In this document: positions 1-5,992 of the stretch, piece by piece
Position numbering within the stretch: the stretch's first letter is position 1
How the letters are laid out: each line of letters starts with the position of its first letter
Origin: Clostridia bacterium
Lineage (GTDB): Bacteria; Bacillota_A; Clostridia; Peptostreptococcales; Anaerovoracaceae
NCBI GenBank assembly: GCA_024403175.1
Contig: JAKSSI010000091.1
Location: forward strand, 1-5,992
Length of the DNA stretch: 5,992 bases
Reading direction: 5' to 3'
Notes under the pieces: model-generated
Database searches by the model: none
Seen by the model: the letters and a program-made list of their open reading frames with translations, nothing else
What the model was told of the DNA's origin: nothing
Position numbers and translations under genes: made by a program

Positions 1-99
1 CAATAAAAAACAAATATGAGAAAACTCTAGTATGAGTTTTTTTATTTTAAATATTCTAAGTGTAGTATATGAAAAAAATACAAATAATATTTAATTCTT
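1..99. other. AT-rich non-coding tail downstream of cbiD
   Basis: This stretch lies between the window edge and the cbiD stop codon. By direct count it has 16 G or C in 99 bases, against about 40% in sampled coding sequence. No open reading frame of useful length crosses it on either strand. The only structure I see is the hairpin at 18-48. It follows directly on a CbiD frame that has lost its normal C-terminus, so it may be the flank of a deletion or of an inserted element, or an ordinary operon end. Confidence 0.7.
18..48. terminator. Terminator-like hairpin, possibly bidirectional
   Basis: The arms AAAACTC (21-27) and GAGTTTT (34-40) pair perfectly around a six-base loop (28-33). Read on the plus strand, the stem can extend outward by G-U and A-U pairs to 18-43 and is followed by a T-rich run (37-48, one interrupting A). 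That favours terminating a plus-strand gene arriving from the left. Read on the minus strand, the stem follows an A-run and ends in only four T residues before CTC, so it would be a weaker terminator for the cbi operon. A shared terminator between convergent transcripts is a reasonable inference. The stem is short and has only two G-C pairs. Confidence 0.5.
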
Positions 100-945
100 T
101 TAACGGGAATAATACTTTGAATGAGTGTTAAGCATACCGCCGGCAATCTTAACGAGTTTACCTATGTGCCCTACAAGAAGTGCGCCTTTAAAGCCCATCT
201 CCTTGCACATATCGATTGTGTCTCCAATAAAGTTTGAAGACTGGACTGCAATCTCAGGATCTGCGATATTGCCTTTTATAAAATCTACGCCATAGTTTCC
301 TGGTGTAAGTAGTACATACTCTGCACCGTTTTCTCTTCTTTGGCGAAGTTCTACTCTAATTGTGTCTACAAGGGCTTTTTCACTCATAGGTTCTACTATT
401 CCAGTAGTTCCTAAAATTGAAATGCCGCCTACTATATCAAGACGTGGATTGAAAGTTTTCTTTGCGAGTTCTTCTCCCAAAGGCACGCTGATAACTACGC
501 TAAGACCTCCTTCGTAATCTGCAATTTTACAAATCTCTTCAAGATTTTCTTTTATCATTAATCTTGGAATAGAATTGATTGCAGCGTTTCCTACAGGCTG
601 GTCTAGACCTCGCTTTGTAACGCGCCCAACCCCAAAGCCACCATCGATATGAATGCCAGGTTCTTCGCACTTTCTTACTTCGGAAAAGATTAAAGCACCT
701 TTGGTGACATCTGGGTCGTCTCCGCCGTCTTTTTCTATAGCGCACTTTGCATAATCTTCCGCCATAGTAATCTCTTTAACTTCTAAGTCTAAATCGATTC
801 CTTTTGGAGTCTTAAGCCCTATGCGTTCTCTTTTTACTCCGGTAAGAAGCATCCATGCTGCAGCCTTTGATGCCGCTGCCGCGCACGACCCAGTAGTATA
901 ACCAAGCCTTAGCTTCTTTCCGTCTTTTACTACGTATTCTTCCAT
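100..945 (-). CDS. cbiD: CbiD, cobalt-precorrin-5B C1-methyltransferase, C-terminally truncated
   Basis: This enzyme transfers a methyl group from S-adenosylmethionine to C1 of cobalt-precorrin-5B in anaerobic cobalamin synthesis and is cytoplasmic. Visible family motifs are GYTTGSC at residues 15-21, KDGGDDPDVTKG at 72-83, GGFGVGRVTKRGL at 102-114, TPGNYG at 214-219, SNFIGDTIDM at 237-246 and GHIGKLVKIAGG at 259-270. The protein stops at 281 residues, four residues after the conserved NTHSK (273-277). CbiD proteins I know are about 350-380 residues and continue from this motif through a further conserved segment, which is missing here. None of the three minus-strand frames past the break resembles that segment, so a simple frameshift does not explain it. 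The ATG lies three bases after the cbiC stop and has no strong Shine-Dalgarno site, so translation is probably coupled to cbiC. Family identity is firm; whether the product works is unknown. Confidence 0.93.
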   Translation of the reverse strand: MEEYVVKDGKKLRLGYTTGSCAAAASKAAAWMLLTGVKRERIGLKTPKGIDLDLEVKEITMAEDYAKCAIEKDGGDDPDVTKGALIFSEVRKCEEPGIHIDGGFGVGRVTKRGLDQPVGNAAINSIPRLMIKENLEEICKIADYEGGLSVVISVPLGEELAKKTFNPRLDIVGGISILGTTGIVEPMSEKALVDTIRVELRQRRENGAEYVLLTPGNYGVDFIKGNIADPEIAVQSSNFIGDTIDMCKEMGFKGALLVGHIGKLVKIAGGMLNTHSKYYSR

Positions 946-948
946 CGT

Positions 949-1575
949 TTATCTCATAATCTGATAGAGCATGGCATTGCAAATTGCTGCTGCAACGTTG
1001 CTGCCGCCCTTTCTGCCTCTTGCAACAATGTAAGGAGCATTTGAGCCGATAATCAGTTCTTTGCTTTCTACTACGTTTACAAAACCAACTGGTACACCAA
1101 CGATAAGAGCAGGATTTAATTTACCTGCATCCATAAGTTCTTTAATCTTGATAAGAGCTGTTGGAGCATTTCCGATAGCAAAGATGATTGGCTTATCAAT
1201 TGTTTCTGCGGCCTTTTCCATAGAAACTGCAGCTCTTGTAATTCCTCTTTCCTTTGCAGCAGCTGCTACATCTGGATCTGCAATGAAGTTATAAACTTCA
1301 CCGCCGAGCTTTGCGAGAGTTGTCTTATTAATACCAGCCTTTGCCATGTTTGTATCTGTAACAATAGCACAGCCATTCCTTAAAGCTTCAATTCCCTTTG
1401 CTACTGCATGTTCGGAGAACACAAGATTATCTGCATAATCAAAGTCTGCTGTTGTATGAATGGCACGCTTAATTACCAGTTCGTTTTCAGGATCTAAAAC
1501 GCGGTCGCCAAGAATTTCTGTAATGATTTCGAAACTTCTGCGTTCAATGTCCATTGGTTTTACTTGTTCAATCAT
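949..1575 (-). CDS. cbiC: CbiC, cobalt-precorrin-8 methylmutase
   Basis: This cytoplasmic isomerase moves the methyl group from C11 to C12 of cobalt-precorrin-8, giving cobyrinate. The 208-residue length fits the CbiC/CobH family. Visible motifs are IHTTADFDYADNL from residue 39, where His40 matches the catalytic histidine of the family (His43 in CobH), DTNMAKAGINK at 74-84, AVSMEKA at 116-122, AIGNAPTAL at 133-141, VGVPVGFVN at 159-167 and GRKGGSNVAAA at 187-197. The frame stays open upstream to an ATG at 1671, but those 32 residues fall inside cbiA, look nothing like the family and lack a good ribosome site. The ATG at 1573-1575 has GGAGG nine bases upstream and gives the normal N-terminus. 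The gene overlaps the end of cbiA by 8 bases and is followed by cbiD after three bases. Confidence 0.96.
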   Translation of the reverse strand: MIEQVKPMDIERRSFEIITEILGDRVLDPENELVIKRAIHTTADFDYADNLVFSEHAVAKGIEALRNGCAIVTDTNMAKAGINKTTLAKLGGEVYNFIADPDVAAAAKERGITRAAVSMEKAAETIDKPIIFAIGNAPTALIKIKELMDAGKLNPALIVGVPVGFVNVVESKELIIGSNAPYIVARGRKGGSNVAAAICNAMLYQIMR

Positions 1576-2926
1576 TGTGTTTTTCCTCCAAACAGGTTTT
1601 ATAAAAGTTTTCAGCAAACTTTGGGTTGCCGAAGAAATGGAAATGCGGATATCCTGCATACAATTTTTCATTTGCTATTGCACAGTCCCAATTTCTACCT
1701 GTTTCTTTTCTTCCATTGAAATCGGTTCCTGGATTATCTGCATCCCAGTGATGGAATTCATGTGCAGGGATTTCTTCGCCTGCCTTGCAGAGCATATTAT
1801 CTTTGTTTGCTTTTAGATGAACATATCCAAAGCGAACAAGTTTACCTGTATCTTTGCAACCGCCTTTTATAAAGCCAACCATTGGCTTATCTGCGATTGA
1901 TTCTGTTAGATACATAAATCCGCCGCACTCTGCTATGCATGGCAGATTATTTTCTAAAGCCTGCTTTATTGAAGCAAGCATAGTTTTGTTATTGCTTAAT
2001 GTCTCGGTATAAAGCTCTGGATATCCGCCGCCTAAATAAAGGCCTTGGATATTTTCAGGAAGTGCTTCATCTGTAAGAGGGCTAAACTCTACAAGTTCTG
2101 CACCCATTTCTCTTAGCATTCTAAGACTGTCTTCATAATAGAAGCAGAATGCAGTATCCTTTGCTACGGCAATTCTTACACTTTCACTAAATGTTTCAAA
2201 TTGAGGCTTATCGCATTTAATTTTTTCTGCAGCTTTTGCAAGCTCAATTAAACCATCTAAATCTATAGATTGTTCTGCTTGCGCTGCCACCTTTTGAAGC
2301 TTATCTTTAAGATCTACAACTTCAGCAGCTGTAACAAGGCCAAGGTGTCTACTTTCAAGAGAGCAATCTTTCATTACTGGAAGATAACCTAAAGGCTTTA
2401 TCTTTCCTTCAAATCTTCTTTCAATTTCTTCTGCCAAAACTTTGTATGTCATTGCTGTGCACTGGTTAAGAATTACACCGCAGACATTGTTATTAGGCAT
2501 CATATTTAAGAAGCCGTAAATTGTGGCCATTACTGAGAGAGATGCGCCTCTTACACCTAAGACCAAAACAACAGGGCTATTTGTAAGCTTAGCTACTTCA
2601 TAGGTACTGCCTTTAGCAGTTACCATATCTATGCCGTCGTAAAAGCCCATAACACCTTCAACAATGTTTACTTCTCTTTGTTCTCCATTTGAAGCAAGCA
2701 GATAGTTGATAGTATTTTGATCAAAGAAGAATGGATCTAAATTTACACTCTTTGCCCCAATGATTTCACTGTGGAACATTGGGTCGATATAGTCAGGGCC
2801 GCACTTGAATGCGCCCACATTTACTTTTCTATTTACAAGAGCTTGGAGAATTGCACAGCTTACTGTTGTTTTACCACAACCGCTGTTTGTTCCGGCAAGA
2901 ACAACTCTTGGTACTTGGTATTCCAT
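1568..2926 (-). CDS. cbiA: CbiA, cobyrinate a,c-diamide synthase
   Basis: This glutamine- and ATP-dependent amidotransferase converts the a and c carboxylates of cobyrinate to amides. The 452 residues are full length for the family. The N-terminal synthetase half carries the P-loop GTNSGCGKT at 12-20, KCGPDYIDPMFH at 41-52, NLDPFF at 62-67 and VEGVMGFYDG at 89-98. The C-terminal class I glutamine amidotransferase half starts near residue 250, with LYLGGGYPELY and then AECGGFMYL, in which Cys334 is the expected nucleophile. HFH at 428-430 supplies the catalytic histidine region. The ATG lies two bases after the ATPase stop and has GGAGG at 2934-2938, seven bases upstream, within the ATPase's final codons. 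The homologous CfbB of coenzyme F430 synthesis is an alternative in methanogens, but the cbiC and cbiD neighbours argue for cobalamin. Confidence 0.97.
   Translation of the reverse strand: MEYQVPRVVLAGTNSGCGKTTVSCAILQALVNRKVNVGAFKCGPDYIDPMFHSEIIGAKSVNLDPFFFDQNTINYLLASNGEQREVNIVEGVMGFYDGIDMVTAKGSTYEVAKLTNSPVVLVLGVRGASLSVMATIYGFLNMMPNNNVCGVILNQCTAMTYKVLAEEIERRFEGKIKPLGYLPVMKDCSLESRHLGLVTAAEVVDLKDKLQKVAAQAEQSIDLDGLIELAKAAEKIKCDKPQFETFSESVRIAVAKDTAFCFYYEDSLRMLREMGAELVEFSPLTDEALPENIQGLYLGGGYPELYTETLSNNKTMLASIKQALENNLPCIAECGGFMYLTESIADKPMVGFIKGGCKDTGKLVRFGYVHLKANKDNMLCKAGEEIPAHEFHHWDADNPGTDFNGRKETGRNWDCAIANEKLYAGYPHFHFFGNPKFAENFYKTCLEEKHND
1585..1589 (-). promoter_or_regulatory. Shine-Dalgarno site that fixes the cbiC start
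   Basis: A perfect GGAGG sits nine bases before the ATG at 1573-1575, inside the last codons of cbiA. It supports the 208-residue CbiC over the longer frame that opens at 1671, and it would let cbiC be translated by terminating cbiA ribosomes or by fresh initiation. Confidence 0.85.
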
Positions 2927-2928
2927 AG

Positions 2929-4047
2929 CTATACCTCCATTCCCTTTTCATATTTTTTAACAGGAATATTTTCTTTCTTTGCAAGCTCTAGAAGTTTTCC
3001 GTTGAATTCATTTAGAGTGCCTACTGGTGTTCCAGCATCTATTACAAAGCTGCACTGTTTTAAGATTTCAGCAGCTTCGCCAAACTTTGCTTCAGAAATT
3101 GGTTCGAACGCTGGATTTGTAATTACGCAATCCGATAAATCCTTTGCTACATGGCAATCTACGTCGTTTTCGAAAAGCACTCCTGTAGCAAATGGAATGT
3201 TTTGTCTTTGAAGAGCTCTAAAGCAATCTATTCCATATCCGCCACCAGCTACAACAAAGGCCTTTGGTTCTCCTTTTGGTTTTGCAAGTTCTACGCTACC
3301 AAAGAGTACATCGAAACTGCCCTTATCCATGCTGTACAAAGATTCAACAGTTTTATCAGACAGAATTTCTTCAGGCTTTCCAAAGGCTGCAATTTTGTCG
3401 CCTTTAACACAAAGAAGAAAATCAGAAACCTTCATGGCTAAATCGATTTCGTGGAGAGACATAATAACTGTAATGTTTTCATCTCTTGCCATTGAACGGA
3501 GTGTGGCGAGAAGTTCTATCTTAGGGCGAATATCAAGGAATGCGGTAGGTTCGGCTAAAACTATTATTTCTGGCTGCTGGCAAATTGCTCTAGCCAGCAT
3601 TATTCTTTGTCTTTGACCATCGGACAGTGTTGAGAAATCTTGCTCAGCAATATCCATTGCATGTACGCGCTTTAATGACTTAACAACAATTTCTTTGTCT
3701 TCGTCTGTAAGCTTTCCGAACATACCTGTGTATGGATATCGACCCATTGCAACAACTTCGGCACAAGTCATAAGTTCTGGGGTAATTCTGTCTGTAAGAA
3801 CTACTGCTGTATTTTGAGCAAATTCCTTTGAACCCCAATCTGAAAGTTCTTTATTATCGATGAATGTCTTACCACCAATAGGAGTAAGATGTCTTGTTAT
3901 CGATTTTAAAATTGTAGACTTACCCGCACCGTTTGGGCCGATGAGTGTAAGAATTTTTCCTCTTTCAAGTTCTACGTTAATTTCCTTGATTAAGGCTTTT
4001 CCGTTATAACCTACAAAGAGATTTTCGGTAGAGAAATATTTATTCAT
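2929..4047 (-). CDS. FecE/BtuD-type ABC ATPase with C-terminal extra domain
   Basis: This is the ATP-hydrolysing subunit of the importer formed with the adjacent permease, on the cytoplasmic face of the membrane. Walker A is GPNGAGKST at 37-45, the signature is LSDGQ at 141-145, the Walker B region is IIVLAEPTAFLD at 161-172, and the switch histidine is His199. Two sites depart from the textbook form. The usual Walker B Asp is Ala165, before the catalytic Glu166. The Q-loop region reads VLTDR (83-87) with no glutamine, though VLT(D/E)R and LSDG occur in a FecE-like subfamily. The ATPase core normally ends near residue 250. Here a further ~110 residues follow (about 262-372), opening with a beta-strand and glycine turn, FVVAGGGYG (264-272), suggestive of a Rossmann-like nucleotide-binding fold. 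AGAGG, six bases upstream, supports the ATG, which lies one base after the permease stop. The substrate is unproven; cobalt, a corrinoid or a chelate is inferred from the cbi genes. Confidence 0.93.
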   Translation of the reverse strand: MNKYFSTENLFVGYNGKALIKEINVELERGKILTLIGPNGAGKSTILKSITRHLTPIGGKTFIDNKELSDWGSKEFAQNTAVVLTDRITPELMTCAEVVAMGRYPYTGMFGKLTDEDKEIVVKSLKRVHAMDIAEQDFSTLSDGQRQRIMLARAICQQPEIIVLAEPTAFLDIRPKIELLATLRSMARDENITVIMSLHEIDLAMKVSDFLLCVKGDKIAAFGKPEEILSDKTVESLYSMDKGSFDVLFGSVELAKPKGEPKAFVVAGGGYGIDCFRALQRQNIPFATGVLFENDVDCHVAKDLSDCVITNPAFEPISEAKFGEAAEILKQCSFVIDAGTPVGTLNEFNGKLLELAKKENIPVKKYEKGMEV

Positions 4048-4048
4048 A

Positions 4049-5146
4049 CTACACCTCTCTCTTTCTGCGGTTAATCATCATGTAGATTACAACCGGTGCA
4101 CCGAAAATAGATGTTACTGTACCGATTGCAAGGTCTGTAGGAGCAAATGCTGTTCTTGCAATTAAATCGCAGTAAAGGCAGAATGCAGCGCCACAGATAA
4201 ATGATGCAGGAATAACGAAAATAGGTTTAGAAGATTTAAGCAAGCTTCTTGTAATATGTGGAACAGCAATACCAACAAAGCTTATAGGGCCTGCGAGAGC
4301 TGTTACACAAGCAGAGAGCAGACTTGATACAAGAATGATTGCCATTCTAACGAGCTTGATATTTATACCCATACTCTTTGCATAACCTTCACCCAAAGAA
4401 TATGCACTGATTGGTTTTGAAAGAAGTACTGCAAGAATAACACCTACAAGGCAGAATACTAAAGATACTCTTACGTCGCCCCAATCTGCTCCAGAGAATG
4501 AACCCATAGACCAGTTTGTAAGGTTTACTACATCGTGTTCGTTAGCAAAGGTAATTGCAAAATCTGTTACAGCTGAACAAATGTAGCCAACCATAATGCC
4601 GACAACAAGAAGCATCGACATGTTGCCCACCTTATGAGAGAAAAGTAAAACCAAACCCGTAATTAAAAGCGAACCAATAAATGCCGCAATTACAAGGGTT
4701 ACAGATGTGAATGTGCCAAGGTATGGAGCAAGGAAAATAAGTGTAACACCTACAACCATCTTTGCACCGTTTGAAATACCAAGAACAAATGGACCTGCAA
4801 TTGGGTTTCTAAAGAATACCTGAAGAAGGTATCCGGAAACAGAAAGAGCACCGCCAAGAAGCATTGCAAGAAGCATTCTTGGAACTCTGATTTTAAAGAT
4901 AATAAGGCTTTGCGTGGAAGCTCGCATTACAGCATCAAGCTGCTCTGCAAATGCACCTCTTGTAAAAATATTTGCAATTCCGTACTTAATGCCGTTTCCA
5001 AGCATTGAAAAAACTTCAGATGCCTTAATGTGAACAGATCCGATGTTTATATTTAAAAACACGCCAAGAACCATCACTGCTAAAAGAAGCACGATGACGG
5101 TTATAAATCGGCCCGTATTTCCAAATTTTATTTGTTTTTCATTCAT
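4049..5146 (-). CDS. FecCD-family ABC transporter permease
   Basis: This integral membrane subunit forms the import channel for a metal chelate or corrinoid. The 365-residue protein starts with a hydrophobic segment (about residues 13-31), then has the long loop typical of the family, then many further hydrophobic stretches, consistent with the roughly ten helices of BtuC/FecCD proteins. Family motifs in order are RVPRMLLAMLLGGALSVSG, FFRNPIAGPFVLGISNGA, NWSMGSFSGADW, SLGEGYAKSMGI (the loop that contacts the ATPase), AGPISFVGIAVPHITRSLL, and IGTVTSIFGAPVVIYMM near the end. A GTG at 5153-5155 opens the frame three codons earlier, but the preferred start is the ATG at 5144-5146 because GAAAGGG lies at a suitable distance upstream, whereas that site is too close to the GTG. 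The next gene, the ATPase, begins one base after the stop. Confidence 0.95.
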   Translation of the reverse strand: MNEKQIKFGNTGRFITVIVLLLAVMVLGVFLNINIGSVHIKASEVFSMLGNGIKYGIANIFTRGAFAEQLDAVMRASTQSLIIFKIRVPRMLLAMLLGGALSVSGYLLQVFFRNPIAGPFVLGISNGAKMVVGVTLIFLAPYLGTFTSVTLVIAAFIGSLLITGLVLLFSHKVGNMSMLLVVGIMVGYICSAVTDFAITFANEHDVVNLTNWSMGSFSGADWGDVRVSLVFCLVGVILAVLLSKPISAYSLGEGYAKSMGINIKLVRMAIILVSSLLSACVTALAGPISFVGIAVPHITRSLLKSSKPIFVIPASFICGAAFCLYCDLIARTAFAPTDLAIGTVTSIFGAPVVIYMMINRRKREV

Positions 5147-5154
5147 TAAAGACA

Positions 5155-5161
5155 CCCTTTC
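5155..5161 (-). promoter_or_regulatory. Shine-Dalgarno site for the permease
   Basis: GAAAGGG on the minus strand ends eight bases before the ATG at 5144-5146. It touches the alternative GTG at 5153-5155, so it supports the ATG. A hairpin ends about a dozen bases upstream (inner stem) or three bases upstream (outer stem), so its folding could affect access to this site. Confidence 0.6.
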
Positions 5162-5163
5162 AT

Positions 5164-5201
5164 ATGCACAAACAGCCGCCCAGTTAAGAGCGGCTTTGCA
5201 T
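5164..5201 (-). promoter_or_regulatory. GC-rich hairpin between binding-protein and permease genes
   Basis: On the minus-strand transcript, AGCCGCUC (5188-5195) pairs with GGGCGGCU (5174-5181) around a six-base loop, eight pairs including one U-G. An outer stem, ATGCA with TGCAT (5164-5168 and 5197-5201), can add five pairs across an asymmetric internal loop. No long T-run follows on the minus strand, only GTTTG, so it is not a full terminator. In binding-protein transporter operons such hairpins commonly protect the upstream message from 3' decay or partly attenuate, so that more binding protein than permease is made. That role is inferred here. Confidence 0.6.
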
Positions 5202-5202
5202 G

Positions 5203-5992
5203 TTATTTTAAACGTCTAAGAGATGGAAGCTCATCTAAATTGTCGGCTTCACCGGAGAAGATTTTTTGGAATGCACCTATCATCTCGCCGGCAGAAGTTG
5301 TATCTTGGTACAAGTTTCTATCAGTGCACCATACATTACCTTCTTGAACTGCCTTAAATTCGCTGAGTAGAGAACTCTTTGCAAGTAATTCATCAATAGA
5401 ATTTATATCACCAGCAATTGTTGCATTATAAATCATATAATCAGCATCTTTTGCTCCAGCAAAGAAAGTTTCCATTTCAATGGTTACTGTAGCGGAAGCA
5501 GAGCCTGGATCGCCAAGGGAATCAAATACATATTCGCCTCCAGCAATCTTCATCATTTCTGTAACATAATCTCCTGATTTTCTGCATACAGCCTTACCTG
5601 CAGCTGTAATGTTGAAGAAGGAAGCAGTTTTTCCTGTGGGCTTTTGCGTCATAGCTTCTTCCATATATGACACTTGCTTATTGAAGAAATTATTTGCAGC
5701 ATCTTCTTCGTTGAGCAATGCAGCGTAAAGCTTAATCCATTCAGTTCTTCCGAGTGGATGTGTTTCGAAACTGGAGCGATCAACAAGAACATTAATTCCA
5801 AGTTCTAGAAGCTTATCTGCCACCTCTGAAGAATGATTAATCATAGTAGATTCAATTGCAAGCGGACACTTGTTATCAAGCAAGAGTTCATAATCAGGTT
5901 CGCTGTACTTTCCTGCAAAAAGAATCTTTCCATCTTCCATTGCCTTCTTTGCATTTTCTATGAACCATCCGCTTGCCTGTGTACCGGAAAGC
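5203..5992 (-). CDS. ABC transporter substrate-binding protein (FecB/BtuF-like), 5'-partial
   Basis: This is the extracytoplasmic receptor that would hand its ligand to the adjacent permease. The frame is open to the right edge, so the signal peptide and any lipobox lie outside the window. An in-frame Met at 5938-5940 is internal, because the codons before it (reading SGTQASGWFIENAKKA) continue the same domain. Recognisable segments are the inter-lobe strand region PLAIESTMINHSSEVADKLL, then GINVLVDRSSFE followed by HPLGRTEWIKLY (about 5725-5760), which is typical of clostridial and archaeal COG0614-type receptors, and near the C-terminus a GNVWCTDRNLYQ segment. About 262 residues are visible. 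It is the first gene of the visible operon, and any promoter or cobalamin riboswitch would lie to the right. The ligand cannot be told from this part; cobalt chelate, corrinoid, heme or siderophore are all possible, and the cbi context favours the first two. Confidence 0.9.
   Translation of the reverse strand, partial: LSGTQASGWFIENAKKAMEDGKILFAGKYSEPDYELLLDNKCPLAIESTMINHSSEVADKLLELGINVLVDRSSFETHPLGRTEWIKLYAALLNEEDAANNFFNKQVSYMEEAMTQKPTGKTASFFNITAAGKAVCRKSGDYVTEMMKIAGGEYVFDSLGDPGSASATVTIEMETFFAGAKDADYMIYNATIAGDINSIDELLAKSSLLSEFKAVQEGNVWCTDRNLYQDTTSAGEMIGAFQKIFSGEADNLDELPSLRRLK

Noticed and set aside
1..120. CbiD C-terminus restored by a frameshift
   Set aside because: I translated the three minus-strand frames beyond the NTHSK motif; they give short or AT-driven peptides with no resemblance to the expected segment.
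539..745. Arg-rich minus-strand frame inside cbiD
   Set aside because: It is an out-of-frame shadow of cbiD, whose own frame carries strong family motifs across the same bases.
1576..1671. Longer CbiC starting at 1671
   Set aside because: The extra 32 residues come from the cbiA coding region in another frame, do not match the family, and the GGAGG at 1585-1589 points to the ATG at 1573-1575.
1061..1816. Plus-strand open frames over cbiC and the cbiA end
   Set aside because: They are antisense shadows with no family resemblance; the minus-strand genes explain the sequence fully.
2771..3616. Plus-strand open frames opposite cbiA and the ATPase
   Set aside because: They overlap each other and strongly conserved minus-strand genes, with no recognisable domain.
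5156..5202. Cobalamin riboswitch ahead of the permease
   Set aside because: The gap is only 47 bases, far too short for a B12 riboswitch, and holds a simple hairpin. A riboswitch, if any, would be right of the window.
5938..5940. ATG at 5940 as the true start of the binding protein
   Set aside because: The frame continues upstream to the window edge with sequence that fits the same domain, and a start here would leave no signal peptide.
1..5992. CRISPR arrays, tRNA or rRNA genes, transposases
   Set aside because: There are no spaced repeats, tRNA-like folds or transposase frames, and nearly all of the window is taken up by the six genes described.

Overview
This window is almost wholly coding. 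It carries one tightly packed minus-strand operon, so transcription runs from the right edge to the left. It joins a FecBCD/BtuFCD-type metal or corrinoid ABC importer to three genes of the anaerobic (early cobalt insertion) route to cobalamin. CbiD in particular marks the anaerobic route. Sampled coding sequence is roughly 40% GC, several genes have strong GGAGG-like Shine-Dalgarno sites, and the gene style resembles Clostridia. The best guess is an anaerobic clostridial Firmicute, inferred from style alone.

Layout in transcription order: (1) a substrate-binding protein entering from the right edge, with its 5' end outside the window; (2) a 47-base gap (5156-5202) up to the permease GTG codon, holding a GC-rich hairpin; (3) a FecCD-family membrane permease; (4) an ABC ATPase with a C-terminal extension of about 110 residues; (5) cbiA, cobyrinate a,c-diamide synthase; (6) cbiC, cobalt-precorrin-8 methylmutase; (7) cbiD, cobalt-precorrin-5B C1-methyltransferase. 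From the permease on, genes are 1-3 bases apart or overlap, and several Shine-Dalgarno sites lie inside the preceding gene, so translational coupling is likely. The last 99 bases at the left edge are non-coding, very AT-rich (16 G/C of 99) and contain a terminator-like hairpin.

How the parts fit: the importer probably brings in cobalt, a cobalt chelate or a corrinoid. CbiD methylates C1 of the ring, CbiC moves the C11 methyl to C12 to give cobyrinate, and CbiA amidates side chains a and c. The other ring-building enzymes and any cobalamin riboswitch are not visible here.

The points most worth checking are: a CbiD that stops right after the conserved NTHSK motif and lacks the usual C-terminal part of about 80-100 residues; the extra C-terminal domain on the ATPase; and an Ala where the Walker B Asp is expected in that ATPase. 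I see no clearly new system, mobile element, RNA gene or CRISPR array.
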